The notes under the pieces: model-generated
What the model was told of the DNA's origin: nothing
Database searches by the model: none
Seen by the model: the letters and a program-made list of their open reading frames with translations, nothing else
In this document: piece by piece, positions 5,911-13,821 of the stretch
Numbering within the stretch: position 1 is the stretch's first letter
Layout: the number at the start of each line of letters is the position of its first letter
Made by a program: the position numbers and the translations under genes
DNA from: JBELHR01 sp042091275
GTDB taxonomy: Bacteria; Bacteroidota; Bacteroidia; Flavobacteriales; Flavobacteriaceae
DNA length: 17,735 bases
Assembly: GCA_042091275.1 (NCBI GenBank)
Contig: JBELHR010000034.1
Span: 1-17,735, forward strand
Reading direction: 5' to 3'

Positions 5911-7125
5911 ATGAAATCAGCAGATAAAATCCAAGACCTACAATTTTTTGGAGAATTCGGTGGAGTGAACCCATCTATTTCCGATTCAGCAACTTTTACC
6001 TTTATGGCAGCCAAAACTATGGCCGATACCTTTGAAGGAAATACAGAAGGATGTTATTTATATTCTAGACATACGAGTCCGAGTACCCAGCACTTGAGTC
6101 AAGCTTTGGCTGCTATGGAAGGAAGTGAGGCAGCTCATGTTACAGGTTCTGGAATGGGAGCGATAACATCGGTTATCATGCATCTTTGTAAAGCGGGGAG
6201 TCATATTGTTAGTTCGAGAACTATCTATGGTGGGACTTATGCTTTTTTGAAAAATTTTATGCCTCGATATGAAGTTAACACAGATTTTGTGGATATCACA
6301 GATCTTAAACAAGTGGAAGCTTCTATCAATGAAAATACTACTATGATTTATTGCGAAGCAGTATCTAATCCTCTTTTGGAGGTAGCGGATTTGAAAGCTT
6401 TAGCAGAGATCGCCAAAAAACACAATCTACCCCTAATTGTAGATAATACTTTTACCCCTATTATTGTAAATCCACTTGAATTGGGTGCTACCGTTTGTAT
6501 TCACAGTTTAACCAAATTTATCAATGGAACAAATGACGCCGTTGGTGGTGTAATTTGTGCTTCTCAGGAATTCATTAATGATATCAAGAGTGTCAACGAT
6601 GGTGCAGCCATGCTTTATGGGCCAGTTATGGATTCTCTAAGAGCCTCTTCGATTTTGAAAAATCTGAGAACACTTCCGATTCGTATAGATAAACACAGTG
6701 ACAATGCGATGTACTTGGCCCAAGGCTTTGAGAAATTGGGATTGTCTGTTGCTTATCCCGGTTTGGAAAGCCACCCTGGTCACACAGTAATGACAGATCA
6801 GAAAAATGATGGTTTAGGATACGGTGGTTTGATTACGGTCGACTTTGGAAGTTTAGAAATGGCAAACAAGGCAATGGAATTAATGCAAGAGAGAAACTTG
6901 GGGTATTTGGCAGTTAGTTTAGGGTTTTATAAAACTCTTTTTAGCGCTTCAGGAAGCTCTACTTCTTCTGAAATTCCAATGGAGGAGCAGACCGAAATGG
7001 GATTGTCAGATGGATTGGTTCGTTTTTCAGTAGGTTTAGATGCAGATATCGATCGTACTTTTAAAGCAATGAAAAACTGTTTTGAAGAGTTAGGAGTTCT
7101 AAAAAACCTAGTGACTTTGGAATAA
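5911..7125 (+). CDS. Cys/Met-metabolism PLP enzyme (gamma-lyase or sulfhydrylase type)
   Basis: The 404-aa PLP-dependent enzyme belongs to the cystathionine gamma-synthase/methionine gamma-lyase fold. Visible landmarks are YSRHTSPS (51-58, the neighbouring-subunit Tyr/Arg phosphate contacts), GSGMGAI (79-85), TIYGGTY (104-110), IVDNTF (176-181, cofactor Asp178), and HSLTKFINGTND (198-209, with K202 as the Schiff-base lysine). Canonical methionine gamma-lyase has a specificity Cys in the segment corresponding to YGGTY (its Cys116). Here that position is Gly108, as in O-acetylhomoserine sulfhydrylases, so the reaction (MGL, sulfhydrylase or gamma-synthase) stays open. The 158-nt AT-rich upstream region shows no clear riboswitch and no convincing promoter. 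A strong terminator follows the gene. Confidence 0.85.
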   Translation: MKSADKIQDLQFFGEFGGVNPSISDSATFTFMAAKTMADTFEGNTEGCYLYSRHTSPSTQHLSQALAAMEGSEAAHVTGSGMGAITSVIMHLCKAGSHIVSSRTIYGGTYAFLKNFMPRYEVNTDFVDITDLKQVEASINENTTMIYCEAVSNPLLEVADLKALAEIAKKHNLPLIVDNTFTPIIVNPLELGATVCIHSLTKFINGTNDAVGGVICASQEFINDIKSVNDGAAMLYGPVMDSLRASSILKNLRTLPIRIDKHSDNAMYLAQGFEKLGLSVAYPGLESHPGHTVMTDQKNDGLGYGGLITVDFGSLEMANKAMELMQERNLGYLAVSLGFYKTLFSASGSSTSSEIPMEEQTEMGLSDGLVRFSVGLDADIDRTFKAMKNCFEELGVLKNLVTLE

Positions 7126-7143
7126 TTTTATATTTTTACCATC

Positions 7144-7181
7144 AAAGGCTCGATTAGTTACTTTTTCGGGCCTTTTTTTTT
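7144..7181 (+). terminator. Terminator between the PLP enzyme and nhaC
   Basis: AAAGGCTCGA (7144-7153) and TCGGGCCTTT (7166-7175) form a 10-bp stem with one wobble and a 12-nt loop, followed by nine T (7173-7181). It ends only 17 nt before the nhaC ATG. Confidence 0.88.
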
Positions 7182-7198
7182 AAACTAAACCTAAACTG

Positions 7199-8686
7199 AT
7201 GAGTGAGCAACCGGATTCTAATGAACTTGATTTAATTTTTAAAAATAAAATATCCATCTTTTGGGCTTTGGTCCCAGTTGTGGCTTTAGTGGGGTTGTTG
7301 GCCTATAATGTTTTCGTTTTTGGAGACGATGCCTTGAGCGGATCCAATCAGTTTGTGCTTTTGCTTGGTGCAACTGTAGCTGCTTTGGTCGGTATAAAAA
7401 ATAAGGTAAGTGTCGACGATATGTTTGATGAGGTTGCAAACAATCTCAAATCAACTTCGGGAGCAATTTTGATTTTGTTGATGGTGGGTGCACTGGCAGG
7501 AACTTGGTTGATAAGCGGAATCATTCCAACGATGATTTATTACGGTCTTCAGGTATTGAACCCTACAATTTTCTTAGGAGCAACAGTCGTAATTTGTGCC
7601 TTGATATCTATTGCTACAGGTAGTTCTTGGACTACTTCAGCAACAGTAGGTATTGCTTTGGTCGGTATCGGAAATGCAATGGGAATTCCTGCGGGAATGA
7701 CAGCAGGTGCTGTGCTTTCAGGAGCTTACTTTGGTGATAAGATGTCTCCTATGTCAGATACTACGAACCTCGCGCCAGCTATGGCGGGAAGTACCCTTTT
7801 TGAGCATATAAAATATATGGCTTACACCACGGTACCAACTATTATTATTACACTAATTGTCTTTATCATATTAGGATTTTCAATTGAAACCCAAGGGGAG
7901 GCTAATATCTCTCAGATGTTGACAGATATAGAGGCCTCAGTAAATGTTACTCCATGGCTATTTCTAGTTCCAGCAGTAGTGATCTTCTTAATCGTAAAAA
8001 AGACTCCTCCTACATTTGCTCTATTGATAGGTACCTTATTGGCAGCAGTTTTTGCTCTTATTTTTCAACCGGAAATTGTAGCTAGTATTGCAGGAGTAGA
8101 AACTTTGACTGTCGAATCTGCCTATAAGGGATTGATGCAAGCCATTACAGTGGATAGCAGCGTTCCTACGGAAAGTGTTCTACTAGCAGATCTGTTTAGT
8201 TCTGGTGGTATGGCAGGTATGTTAGGTACTATTTGGTTGATTATTTGTGCTATGGTTTTTGGTGGAGTAATGGAGGCAATTGGTGCATTGGCTGCAATCA
8301 GTAGAGCTCTGTTAAACGCTTTTGATTCGGTTTTTGGATTGTTTGCATCAACTGTTGGTTCTTGTATTATTTTAAACACTACGGCTTCTGATCAATACTT
8401 AGCGATTGTGGTTCCAGGAAAAATGTATGCAAAGGCATATAAGGATAAAGGATTGGCGCCAGAAAACTTGAGTAGAACCCTAGAAGATTCTGGAACAGTT
8501 ACCTCCGTTTTGATTCCATGGAATACCTGTGGAGCTTATCAGTCGGGAACTTTAGGTGTAAGTGTTCAAGACTATTTTGTCTACGCTATATTTAATTACT
8601 TATCTCCAGTAATGACCCTTATTTTTGCGGCATTAAATATCAAGATAAAGCGTTTGGCAGATAAAATAACTACAGCTCAAGCCTAA
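7199..8686 (+). CDS. nhaC: NhaC-family Na+/H+ antiporter
   Basis: This 495-aa polytopic inner-membrane protein has about a dozen hydrophobic segments starting at residue 19. It belongs to the NhaC branch of the ion transporter superfamily, which exchanges cytoplasmic Na+ (in some members malate or lactate) for protons. Family motifs visible are ATGSSWTTSATVG (139-151), GDKMSPMSDTTNLAP (179-193) and, near the end, SVLIPWNTCGAYQSG. The start at 7199 follows a terminator T-tract by 17 nt, so no promoter fits between them. It must be expressed by read-through or from a promoter inside the preceding gene. Its TAA directly abuts the stop of the converging FAD enzyme gene (TAATTA at 8684-8689). Confidence 0.93.
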   Translation: MSEQPDSNELDLIFKNKISIFWALVPVVALVGLLAYNVFVFGDDALSGSNQFVLLLGATVAALVGIKNKVSVDDMFDEVANNLKSTSGAILILLMVGALAGTWLISGIIPTMIYYGLQVLNPTIFLGATVVICALISIATGSSWTTSATVGIALVGIGNAMGIPAGMTAGAVLSGAYFGDKMSPMSDTTNLAPAMAGSTLFEHIKYMAYTTVPTIIITLIVFIILGFSIETQGEANISQMLTDIEASVNVTPWLFLVPAVVIFLIVKKTPPTFALLIGTLLAAVFALIFQPEIVASIAGVETLTVESAYKGLMQAITVDSSVPTESVLLADLFSSGGMAGMLGTIWLIICAMVFGGVMEAIGALAAISRALLNAFDSVFGLFASTVGSCIILNTTASDQYLAIVVPGKMYAKAYKDKGLAPENLSRTLEDSGTVTSVLIPWNTCGAYQSGTLGVSVQDYFVYAIFNYLSPVMTLIFAALNIKIKRLADKITTAQA

Positions 8687-10231
8687 TTATAAGCATTTAG
8701 AAGCGCATTTTTCACCATCGATTGCTGCCGAGATTATACCTCCGGCATAACCGGCACCTTCTCCGCAAGGATAGAGTCCTTTGATCTGAGGATGCTGAAG
8801 GCTAAGAGGATCTCTAGGAATTCTCACCGGAGATGAGGTTCTAGATTCTGTTGCGTGAACAACAGCTTCATTGCTGATAAAACCCCTCATGGATTTGTCA
8901 AATGCTCTAAATCCGCCCTGCAGTGTTTTGTGGATGAATTTTGGAAATAAGCTTCCGAGTTCTATAGAGCTTGTACCTGGTTGATAGGAGGTTTTTGGAA
9001 TTGAGTCCGATTGTTTGTTGTTTACAAAATCCGAAAGTCTCTGTGCGGGAACTCTTTGGGTCTCTCCAGCCATTCTCCAAGCTTTTTGCTCTATACTCTT
9101 TTGAAATTCCATACCAGCAAGAGGTCCAAATTTCTCAAATTCTTTAAAGTCCTTTAATTCGAGACCTACTACAATACCAGAATTCGCCGTTACTTGATCT
9201 CGCTTGGAAGGGGACCATCCATTGGTCACCACCTCGCCTGGTGCTGTTGCACAGGGTGCAATAATGCCTCCAGGACACATGCAAAAGGAATATACTCCTC
9301 TTCCCTCTACTTGCTTGACAAGACTATACGGAGCAGGCGGTAGGTAAGGTCCTCTATCGGTATCGCATTTGTATTGCAATTTATCAATTAAAGTTTGAGG
9401 GTGCTCCACGCGAACCCCCAAAGCAAACGGTTTGGCCTCTATTAAAATAGATTTTCTAGCGAGTAATTCATAGATGTCCCGAGCAGAGTGACCAGTTGCG
9501 AGAATAATTTTTTTAGCGCTTATTTGGTCGCCATCGGCCAATACAACCCCCTGAATACTTTGACTCTTGATCTTTATATCCACCACTTTGGTCTCAAACC
9601 GAACTTCCCCGCCGCAATCGATGATCATTTCTCGCATTGCAGCGATAATCTTGGGTAATTTATTGGTTCCGATATGTGGATGGGCATCGATATTGATTCT
9701 CGGATTGGCTCCAAAGGCTGTGAATAGCTCCAAAACTCGACGTATATCTCCGCGTTTTTTGGAACGGGTATATAGTTTTCCATCGGAATAGGTTCCTGCT
9801 CCACCCTCGCCAAAGCAATAATTAGATTCGGGATTTACAATATGTTCTTTATTGATGGCAGCGAGATCCCTTCTTCTCGCTCGCACATCTTTACCTCGTT
9901 CGAGAACTATTGGTTTTTGATTTTGTTCTATGAGTTTTAAAGCGGCAAAAAGACCAGCTGGACCTGCACCGACTACAAGGACTTCTTCCTGATTGCTCAC
10001 GTTTGGATAGTTCGGCAAGCTATAGGTTTTTTCTATAGGTTGTTCATCGATATAAACGGCTACTTTCAGGTTTACTTTGATGCTTTTTTGACGTGCATCA
10101 ATAGATTTTTTGAGAATGTCAATCTCAATTTTTTGATCTGAATCTAATCTGTATTTTTTGATAAGAAAATCCTTAACCAAACTTAGGTCGGAAGCAATTT
10201 TGGGACTTACTTGAATGAGATATTCCGTCAT
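8687..10231 (-). CDS. COG2509-type FAD-dependent dehydrogenase, function unknown
   Basis: This 514-aa flavoprotein has an N-terminal domain of about 80 residues, then a Rossmann FAD motif VVGAGPAGLFAA (86-97) and ERGKDVRARR (111-120). The family block GEGGAGTYSDGKLYTR (141-156) and a C-terminal FAD site (YPCGEGAGYAGGI) follow. These features match the uncharacterised dehydrogenases of COG2509; no substrate is known to me. The frame is open to an ATG at 10306, but that start would overlap the porin gene by 71 nt. The ATG at 10231, four bases after the porin TAA, gives MTEYLIQVSP and fits an operon junction. It is the last gene of the minus-strand run and abuts the nhaC stop with no terminator between them. 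Confidence 0.88.
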   Translation of the reverse strand: MTEYLIQVSPKIASDLSLVKDFLIKKYRLDSDQKIEIDILKKSIDARQKSIKVNLKVAVYIDEQPIEKTYSLPNYPNVSNQEEVLVVGAGPAGLFAALKLIEQNQKPIVLERGKDVRARRRDLAAINKEHIVNPESNYCFGEGGAGTYSDGKLYTRSKKRGDIRRVLELFTAFGANPRINIDAHPHIGTNKLPKIIAAMREMIIDCGGEVRFETKVVDIKIKSQSIQGVVLADGDQISAKKIILATGHSARDIYELLARKSILIEAKPFALGVRVEHPQTLIDKLQYKCDTDRGPYLPPAPYSLVKQVEGRGVYSFCMCPGGIIAPCATAPGEVVTNGWSPSKRDQVTANSGIVVGLELKDFKEFEKFGPLAGMEFQKSIEQKAWRMAGETQRVPAQRLSDFVNNKQSDSIPKTSYQPGTSSIELGSLFPKFIHKTLQGGFRAFDKSMRGFISNEAVVHATESRTSSPVRIPRDPLSLQHPQIKGLYPCGEGAGYAGGIISAAIDGEKCASKCL

Positions 10232-10235
10232 AATA

Positions 10236-12215
10236 TTAGTTAAACCAGTTCCAAACCAAACCAAATCGTATTCTCCAATCTCTGTAAGGGTATAGAGGAG
10301 AGGCATAAAAATTTGGTTCTAAAAGTGCGGAAGTCAAGTTTTCTATTTTAAAGAAAATTTTCGTTCGCTTGACTTGGGCATTTACAAAAAAGTCAAATAC
10401 GGGATAGTTTCCTATCTGTTCTTGATTTTGCCTCACGAATGTTCCCAATACCGGATTTAAGGCATCGGCATAAAAGGAAGAAAAATACTTAAATGTAATT
10501 CCTGTTTGCAAATACATCGGATCTCCTTTAAAGACAAAGCTCGAGAAGTACAAGGTATTTCTCAAAACCCAATCTGGGGCCTTTAAGGCACTATCTCCTT
10601 TAAGTACGTTTTGATATAATATACTATTATCCAAGCCGAACTTACCGAGCTTAAAATCTTTATAAAGTCCCGCTTTAAAGTAGTTTACAGTTTCTCCGGT
10701 CAATTGGGTGACCTGAGGAGCTTCGTTTCCAAGGAAATAAGTATAGTTCTCTATTTGACTGTATGAGGCATCTATATTAGCCCACTTTGAGCCTAAAAAT
10801 CCCGAAATTACACGGATATTTTCGTTTTTTAAATTGGGGTTATACCAATTGAAATTTTGCAGATCACTTTGATAGAGTCTAAAGTTATAATCTGGTGATT
10901 TACTTTGAAGAGTCAAGCTACCTCCGATATAGGTCAAAGAGTCTTTTTGATATTCTGCTTTTACTCGAAGTTCATTTCCAGACAGATTTCCAGAGATTAC
11001 ACTTTCAATATTAGCGTCGAGTGTGAATTTTTTAATTTGGGCTTTCCAAGAACTTCCCAAAGAAAATAGGGTGCCGTCTAATTGGTTTGGCAAGAGCCCT
11101 TGATCTTCGGTTATTGTGATTCTATTAAAGCGGTAACTGTAGTCCTTTATCTTAGCATATACCTCAAAATCCCCTAAAACATAGGGAGAATTAAAATTCA
11201 AATAGACTTTGTTGTCAAATTCTTCGAGCCAAGTTCTATCCGCAATGGCATCGCTTGTGAAGCTAGGACCAAAAATACCGTTGGACTCTGGGCTGTCTTG
11301 ATCAAATCGATATTTTCTCCAATCGTAAACTAGTTCATAGCCTAAATTTAGATCCGTTACTTTTTGACTTATGCTGTCCTTTTTAGACAAGAAGGAATAA
11401 CTCTGGTCAACAAAAATTCTTTTTCCCTCTAATTTACTACTGGCGTTGTTTAAATTAACTTCTAATCTACCCCTATCTTTAAAGTTTGGATCTTCTGACT
11501 CAAAAGAAGCTTTGGATTGTTCGGTCAATCCGCCATTCTCTTCGTTAAAAAGATTTTGCCCTACATAGTGCAGCCTGAGTCTGTATCGATTGTTCTTTGT
11601 CTGATAGTTGGAACTAAAACGAAGAGCTGCTTGGCTACTCAAGCTATATCGGTATTCCCCCAAGGAACGCAAACCTTTATAGGCTATGGTGGTGTTGAAT
11701 CGTTCATTGAAATTTGAAGTAAACAATACATCTAGAAATTGTCCTTGCTCAATACCGGTGCGATATGCGGCCTCGGAACTGGGAGTCGGTACTTTATAAT
11801 AAACGATGTCTTCCTTGTTGTAAAAATTATAGTCTTTAGATTTTGTTCCCATTTGAGAATAAATCGAAGCTTCTTCAAAGTCTGCTTTCAAGGGCGTATA
11901 GGTCTTTCCTTGGTTGGCAAACTCTTGATAACCAAACATGTCTTTTCTCAGAATATTAAAAGCGTATTCTTTTTTTAAGCTCAAAGTAGTGTCTATAACC
12001 AAAGTGTCGTTGGTATAGGTGAAATATTTATAATCTGTAAATGGAGCCTTTACTAGGTTTTGTTTTTTGTCATCTCCGNNNNNNNNNNNNNNNNNNNNNN
12101 NNNNNNNNNNNNNNNNNNNNNNNNNNNNNNNNNNNNNNNNNNNNNNNNNNNNNNNNNNNNNNNNNNNNNNNNNNNNNNACATCACAGAAAAACGTTTAAA
12201 CTCCTTCCAGAACAA
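10236..12215 (-). CDS. Putative outer-membrane porin, N-terminus interrupted by an assembly gap
   Basis: The readable part is about 610 residues after the gap. It shows the alternating hydrophobic/polar beta-strand pattern, rich in Tyr, Phe, Asn and Ser, of an outer-membrane barrel, and ends WRIRFGLVWNWFN with aromatic terminal residues. It resembles the Bacteroidota 'putative porin' family (Porin_10). The signal peptide and first domain should lie in the N run 12079-12178. The length of that run is arbitrary, so the apparent continuous frame through it is not evidence. On the far side the frame can start at TTG 12215 or ATG 12182, and neither is secure. It sits 12 nt after lipB and four bases before the FAD enzyme gene, so all are likely in one transcript. 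The transported solute is unknown. Confidence 0.7.
   Translation of the reverse strand: MFWKEFKRFSVMXXXXXXXXXXXXXXXXXXXXXXXXXXXXXXXXXXGDDKKQNLVKAPFTDYKYFTYTNDTLVIDTTLSLKKEYAFNILRKDMFGYQEFANQGKTYTPLKADFEEASIYSQMGTKSKDYNFYNKEDIVYYKVPTPSSEAAYRTGIEQGQFLDVLFTSNFNERFNTTIAYKGLRSLGEYRYSLSSQAALRFSSNYQTKNNRYRLRLHYVGQNLFNEENGGLTEQSKASFESEDPNFKDRGRLEVNLNNASSKLEGKRIFVDQSYSFLSKKDSISQKVTDLNLGYELVYDWRKYRFDQDSPESNGIFGPSFTSDAIADRTWLEEFDNKVYLNFNSPYVLGDFEVYAKIKDYSYRFNRITITEDQGLLPNQLDGTLFSLGSSWKAQIKKFTLDANIESVISGNLSGNELRVKAEYQKDSLTYIGGSLTLQSKSPDYNFRLYQSDLQNFNWYNPNLKNENIRVISGFLGSKWANIDASYSQIENYTYFLGNEAPQVTQLTGETVNYFKAGLYKDFKLGKFGLDNSILYQNVLKGDSALKAPDWVLRNTLYFSSFVFKGDPMYLQTGITFKYFSSFYADALNPVLGTFVRQNQEQIGNYPVFDFFVNAQVKRTKIFFKIENLTSALLEPNFYASPLYPYRDWRIRFGLVWNWFN
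12079..12178. other. Assembly gap (100 N)
   Basis: Exactly 100 N, the usual placeholder for a scaffold gap of unknown length. It falls in the 5' part of the porin gene, so the signal peptide and true start are missing. Confidence 0.97.
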
Positions 12216-12227
12216 TTGAGTTTGGAC

Positions 12228-12920
12228 TTAGAATTCAAAGGAGAATAGGTTTTTAAGGTGTTTTTTGATCTTAGTTTCTACCTCTTTTAACGGGGTTTTA
12301 CATCCTAACTCAGCTTCCATAGAAGTAACTCCTTTACCTTCTATTCCACAAGGAATAATATGATCAAAGTAACCTAGATCTGCATTTACATTTAGAGCAA
12401 AACCGTGCATAGTGACCCATCGGCTTGCGCGGACTCCCATAGCACAAATCTTTCTTGCAAAAGGCGTTCCCACATCTAACCAAACTCCAGTCTCTCCTGG
12501 ACTTCTTTCACAGGACAAACCATATTCTTTCAATGTCAGTATAATTGCTTCTTCGAGAAAGCGCAAGTACTTGTGAATATCCGTAAAAAAATTATCTAAA
12601 TCCAAGATTGGGTAGCCTACTAGTTGACCGGGGCCGTGATAGGTGATATCACCTCCTCTGTTTATTTTATAAAAAGTAGCTCCTTTTTCTTCCAGAGCTT
12701 TTTCGCTTAAGAGAAGGTTGGAAAAATCGCCGCTTTTACCTAAAGTATAGACGTGAGGATGTTCTACAAAAATCAAATAATTCGGTGTCTCATCTGACAG
12801 GTTGTTTCTTCTGTTTGAAATTTTAATAGATAAAATTTCTTGAAATAACTTCTCCTGATAATCCCAAGTATCTTTGAAATCTTTTACTCCTAGATTTTGG
12901 ATGTCGAGTCTTTTGTTCAT
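12228..12920 (-). CDS. lipB: Octanoyltransferase (lipoate biosynthesis)
   Basis: LipB moves octanoyl groups from octanoyl-ACP to the lipoyl domains of 2-oxoacid dehydrogenases and GcvH, the first step of lipoate synthesis. The 230-aa protein has the hallmark RGGDITYHGPGQLVGYPI (88-105), the KICAMGVRASRWVTMHGFALN block (157-177) with catalytic Lys157, and PCGI (190-193) with catalytic Cys191. The length is normal. The ATG at 12920 overlaps the stop of the upstream small membrane protein gene as ATGA, so translation is probably coupled. LipA is not in the window. Confidence 0.96.
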   Translation of the reverse strand: MNKRLDIQNLGVKDFKDTWDYQEKLFQEILSIKISNRRNNLSDETPNYLIFVEHPHVYTLGKSGDFSNLLLSEKALEEKGATFYKINRGGDITYHGPGQLVGYPILDLDNFFTDIHKYLRFLEEAIILTLKEYGLSCERSPGETGVWLDVGTPFARKICAMGVRASRWVTMHGFALNVNADLGYFDHIIPCGIEGKGVTSMEAELGCKTPLKEVETKIKKHLKNLFSFEF

Positions 12921-13066
12921 TTATTGAGTATAACTAATGCGCCAATAACTCCTGGAACCCACCCGCATAAGGTGAGTAAAAAGACGATAAATACAGAGCC
13001 GCAACCCTTGTCTAAAACAGAAAGTGGCGGAAAAAATATTGCTAAAAGAACCCTTAGTATTCCCAT
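12917..13066 (-). CDS. YqaE/Pmp3-family small membrane protein
   Basis: This 49-aa gene runs from ATG at 13066 to TGA at 12919-12917. It begins MGILRVLLAIFFPPLSVLDK, and after a short GCGS turn the second helix contains VFLLTLCGWVPGVIGALVI-type residues. Two transmembrane helices, the FPPL segment and the CGWVPG motif are diagnostic of the Pmp3/YqaE (UPF0057) family. Yeast and plant members of this family affect membrane potential and salt tolerance; bacterial roles are poorly known. It overlaps lipB by four bases (ATGA) and is the first gene of the minus-strand run, diverging from the ABC ATPase 68 nt away. The link to lipoate synthesis is probably only positional. Confidence 0.9.
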   Translation of the reverse strand: MGILRVLLAIFFPPLSVLDKGCGSVFIVFLLTLCGWVPGVIGALVILNK

Positions 13067-13098
13067 GTTGTGTAATTGTCTAAAAAATTAAATGTTGC

Positions 13099-13130
13099 TT
13101 GCTTTTTCCTGAAACATATCTCTAAATTAG
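13099..13130 (+). promoter_or_regulatory. Candidate promoter of the ABC ATPase gene
   Basis: TTG (13099-13101) lies 21 nt before TAAATTAG (13123-13130), one base off TAnnTTTG. The box ends four bases before the ATG at 13135, the same arrangement as at the pheA leader, so the mRNA may be leaderless. Confidence 0.45.
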
Positions 13131-13134
13131 CAGC

Positions 13135-13821
13135 ATGCTAAAGGTAAGCAAAATATCTAAAAAATTTGGAGATCAAAAGGCACTGGATCAGCTCTCCTTT
13201 AACTTCGAAGGCCCAGGAGTAACAGGGGTCTTGGGGCTAAATGGAGCAGGTAAATCAACCTTGATGAAAATCATTGTATCTAATTTATCGCCAGATGAAG
13301 GAAATATTAGTCTAAACGGGAATAAAGAAGCCTTGTATTTAAAATCTAACATCGGATATCTTTCAGAGCGAAATCCACTCTACGAAGAAATGTATCCAAT
13401 GGCTTATTTTCGTTTTCACGCATCGGCAAGAAAGATTTCTCAAAATCGTATTGAGCAAGTAATGGATTTGATTGGTATGACTCCGGAGGTTTTGTCCAAG
13501 AAGATAAAGGCTTTGTCCAAGGGTTTTCGCCAAAGAATTGGTTTGGGTATTGCAATTTTGCACGAACCGGATCTGCTTATTTTAGACGAGCCAACAAGTG
13601 GGCTGGATCCAAAACAACTTATCGAGATTCGAAATATAATAAAGATTTATGGTCAAAGCCATAAGGTGCTTTTTTCCTCTCATATTATGCAAGAGGTTGA
13701 AGAGGTGTGTGATCGTATAATTTTTATTAAGGAAGGAAGTCTGGTAGGGGATTACACTATGGAAGATTTACAGAAAATACAGGGCAAATCCTTGGATGAG
13801 GTATTTTTAGACCACAATTAA
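13135..13821 (+). CDS. GldA-like ABC transporter ATP-binding protein
   Basis: The 228-aa nucleotide-binding domain has Walker A GLNGAGKST (34-42), the signature LSKGFRQR (127-134), Walker B LLILDEP (147-153), a D-loop SGLD and the H-loop His183. GYLSERNPLYEEMY (74-87) and SSHIMQEVEEVCDRIIFI closely recall GldA, the gliding-associated ATPase of Flavobacteriia. GldA is about 300 aa, however, and this protein stops shortly after the ATPase core. No permease (GldF/GldG or other) is adjacent, so it is an orphan subunit here. It could serve gliding, an unrelated exporter or resistance. Its TAA overlaps the stop of the converging gene. Confidence 0.85.
   Translation: MLKVSKISKKFGDQKALDQLSFNFEGPGVTGVLGLNGAGKSTLMKIIVSNLSPDEGNISLNGNKEALYLKSNIGYLSERNPLYEEMYPMAYFRFHASARKISQNRIEQVMDLIGMTPEVLSKKIKALSKGFRQRIGLGIAILHEPDLLILDEPTSGLDPKQLIEIRNIIKIYGQSHKVLFSSHIMQEVEEVCDRIIFIKEGSLVGDYTMEDLQKIQGKSLDEVFLDHN

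Noticed and set aside
8687..10306. Longer start (ATG 10306) for the COG2509 enzyme
   Set aside because: It would overlap the porin gene by 71 nt, and the added residues encode the porin C-terminus in another frame. The ATG at 10231 sits four bases after the porin stop.
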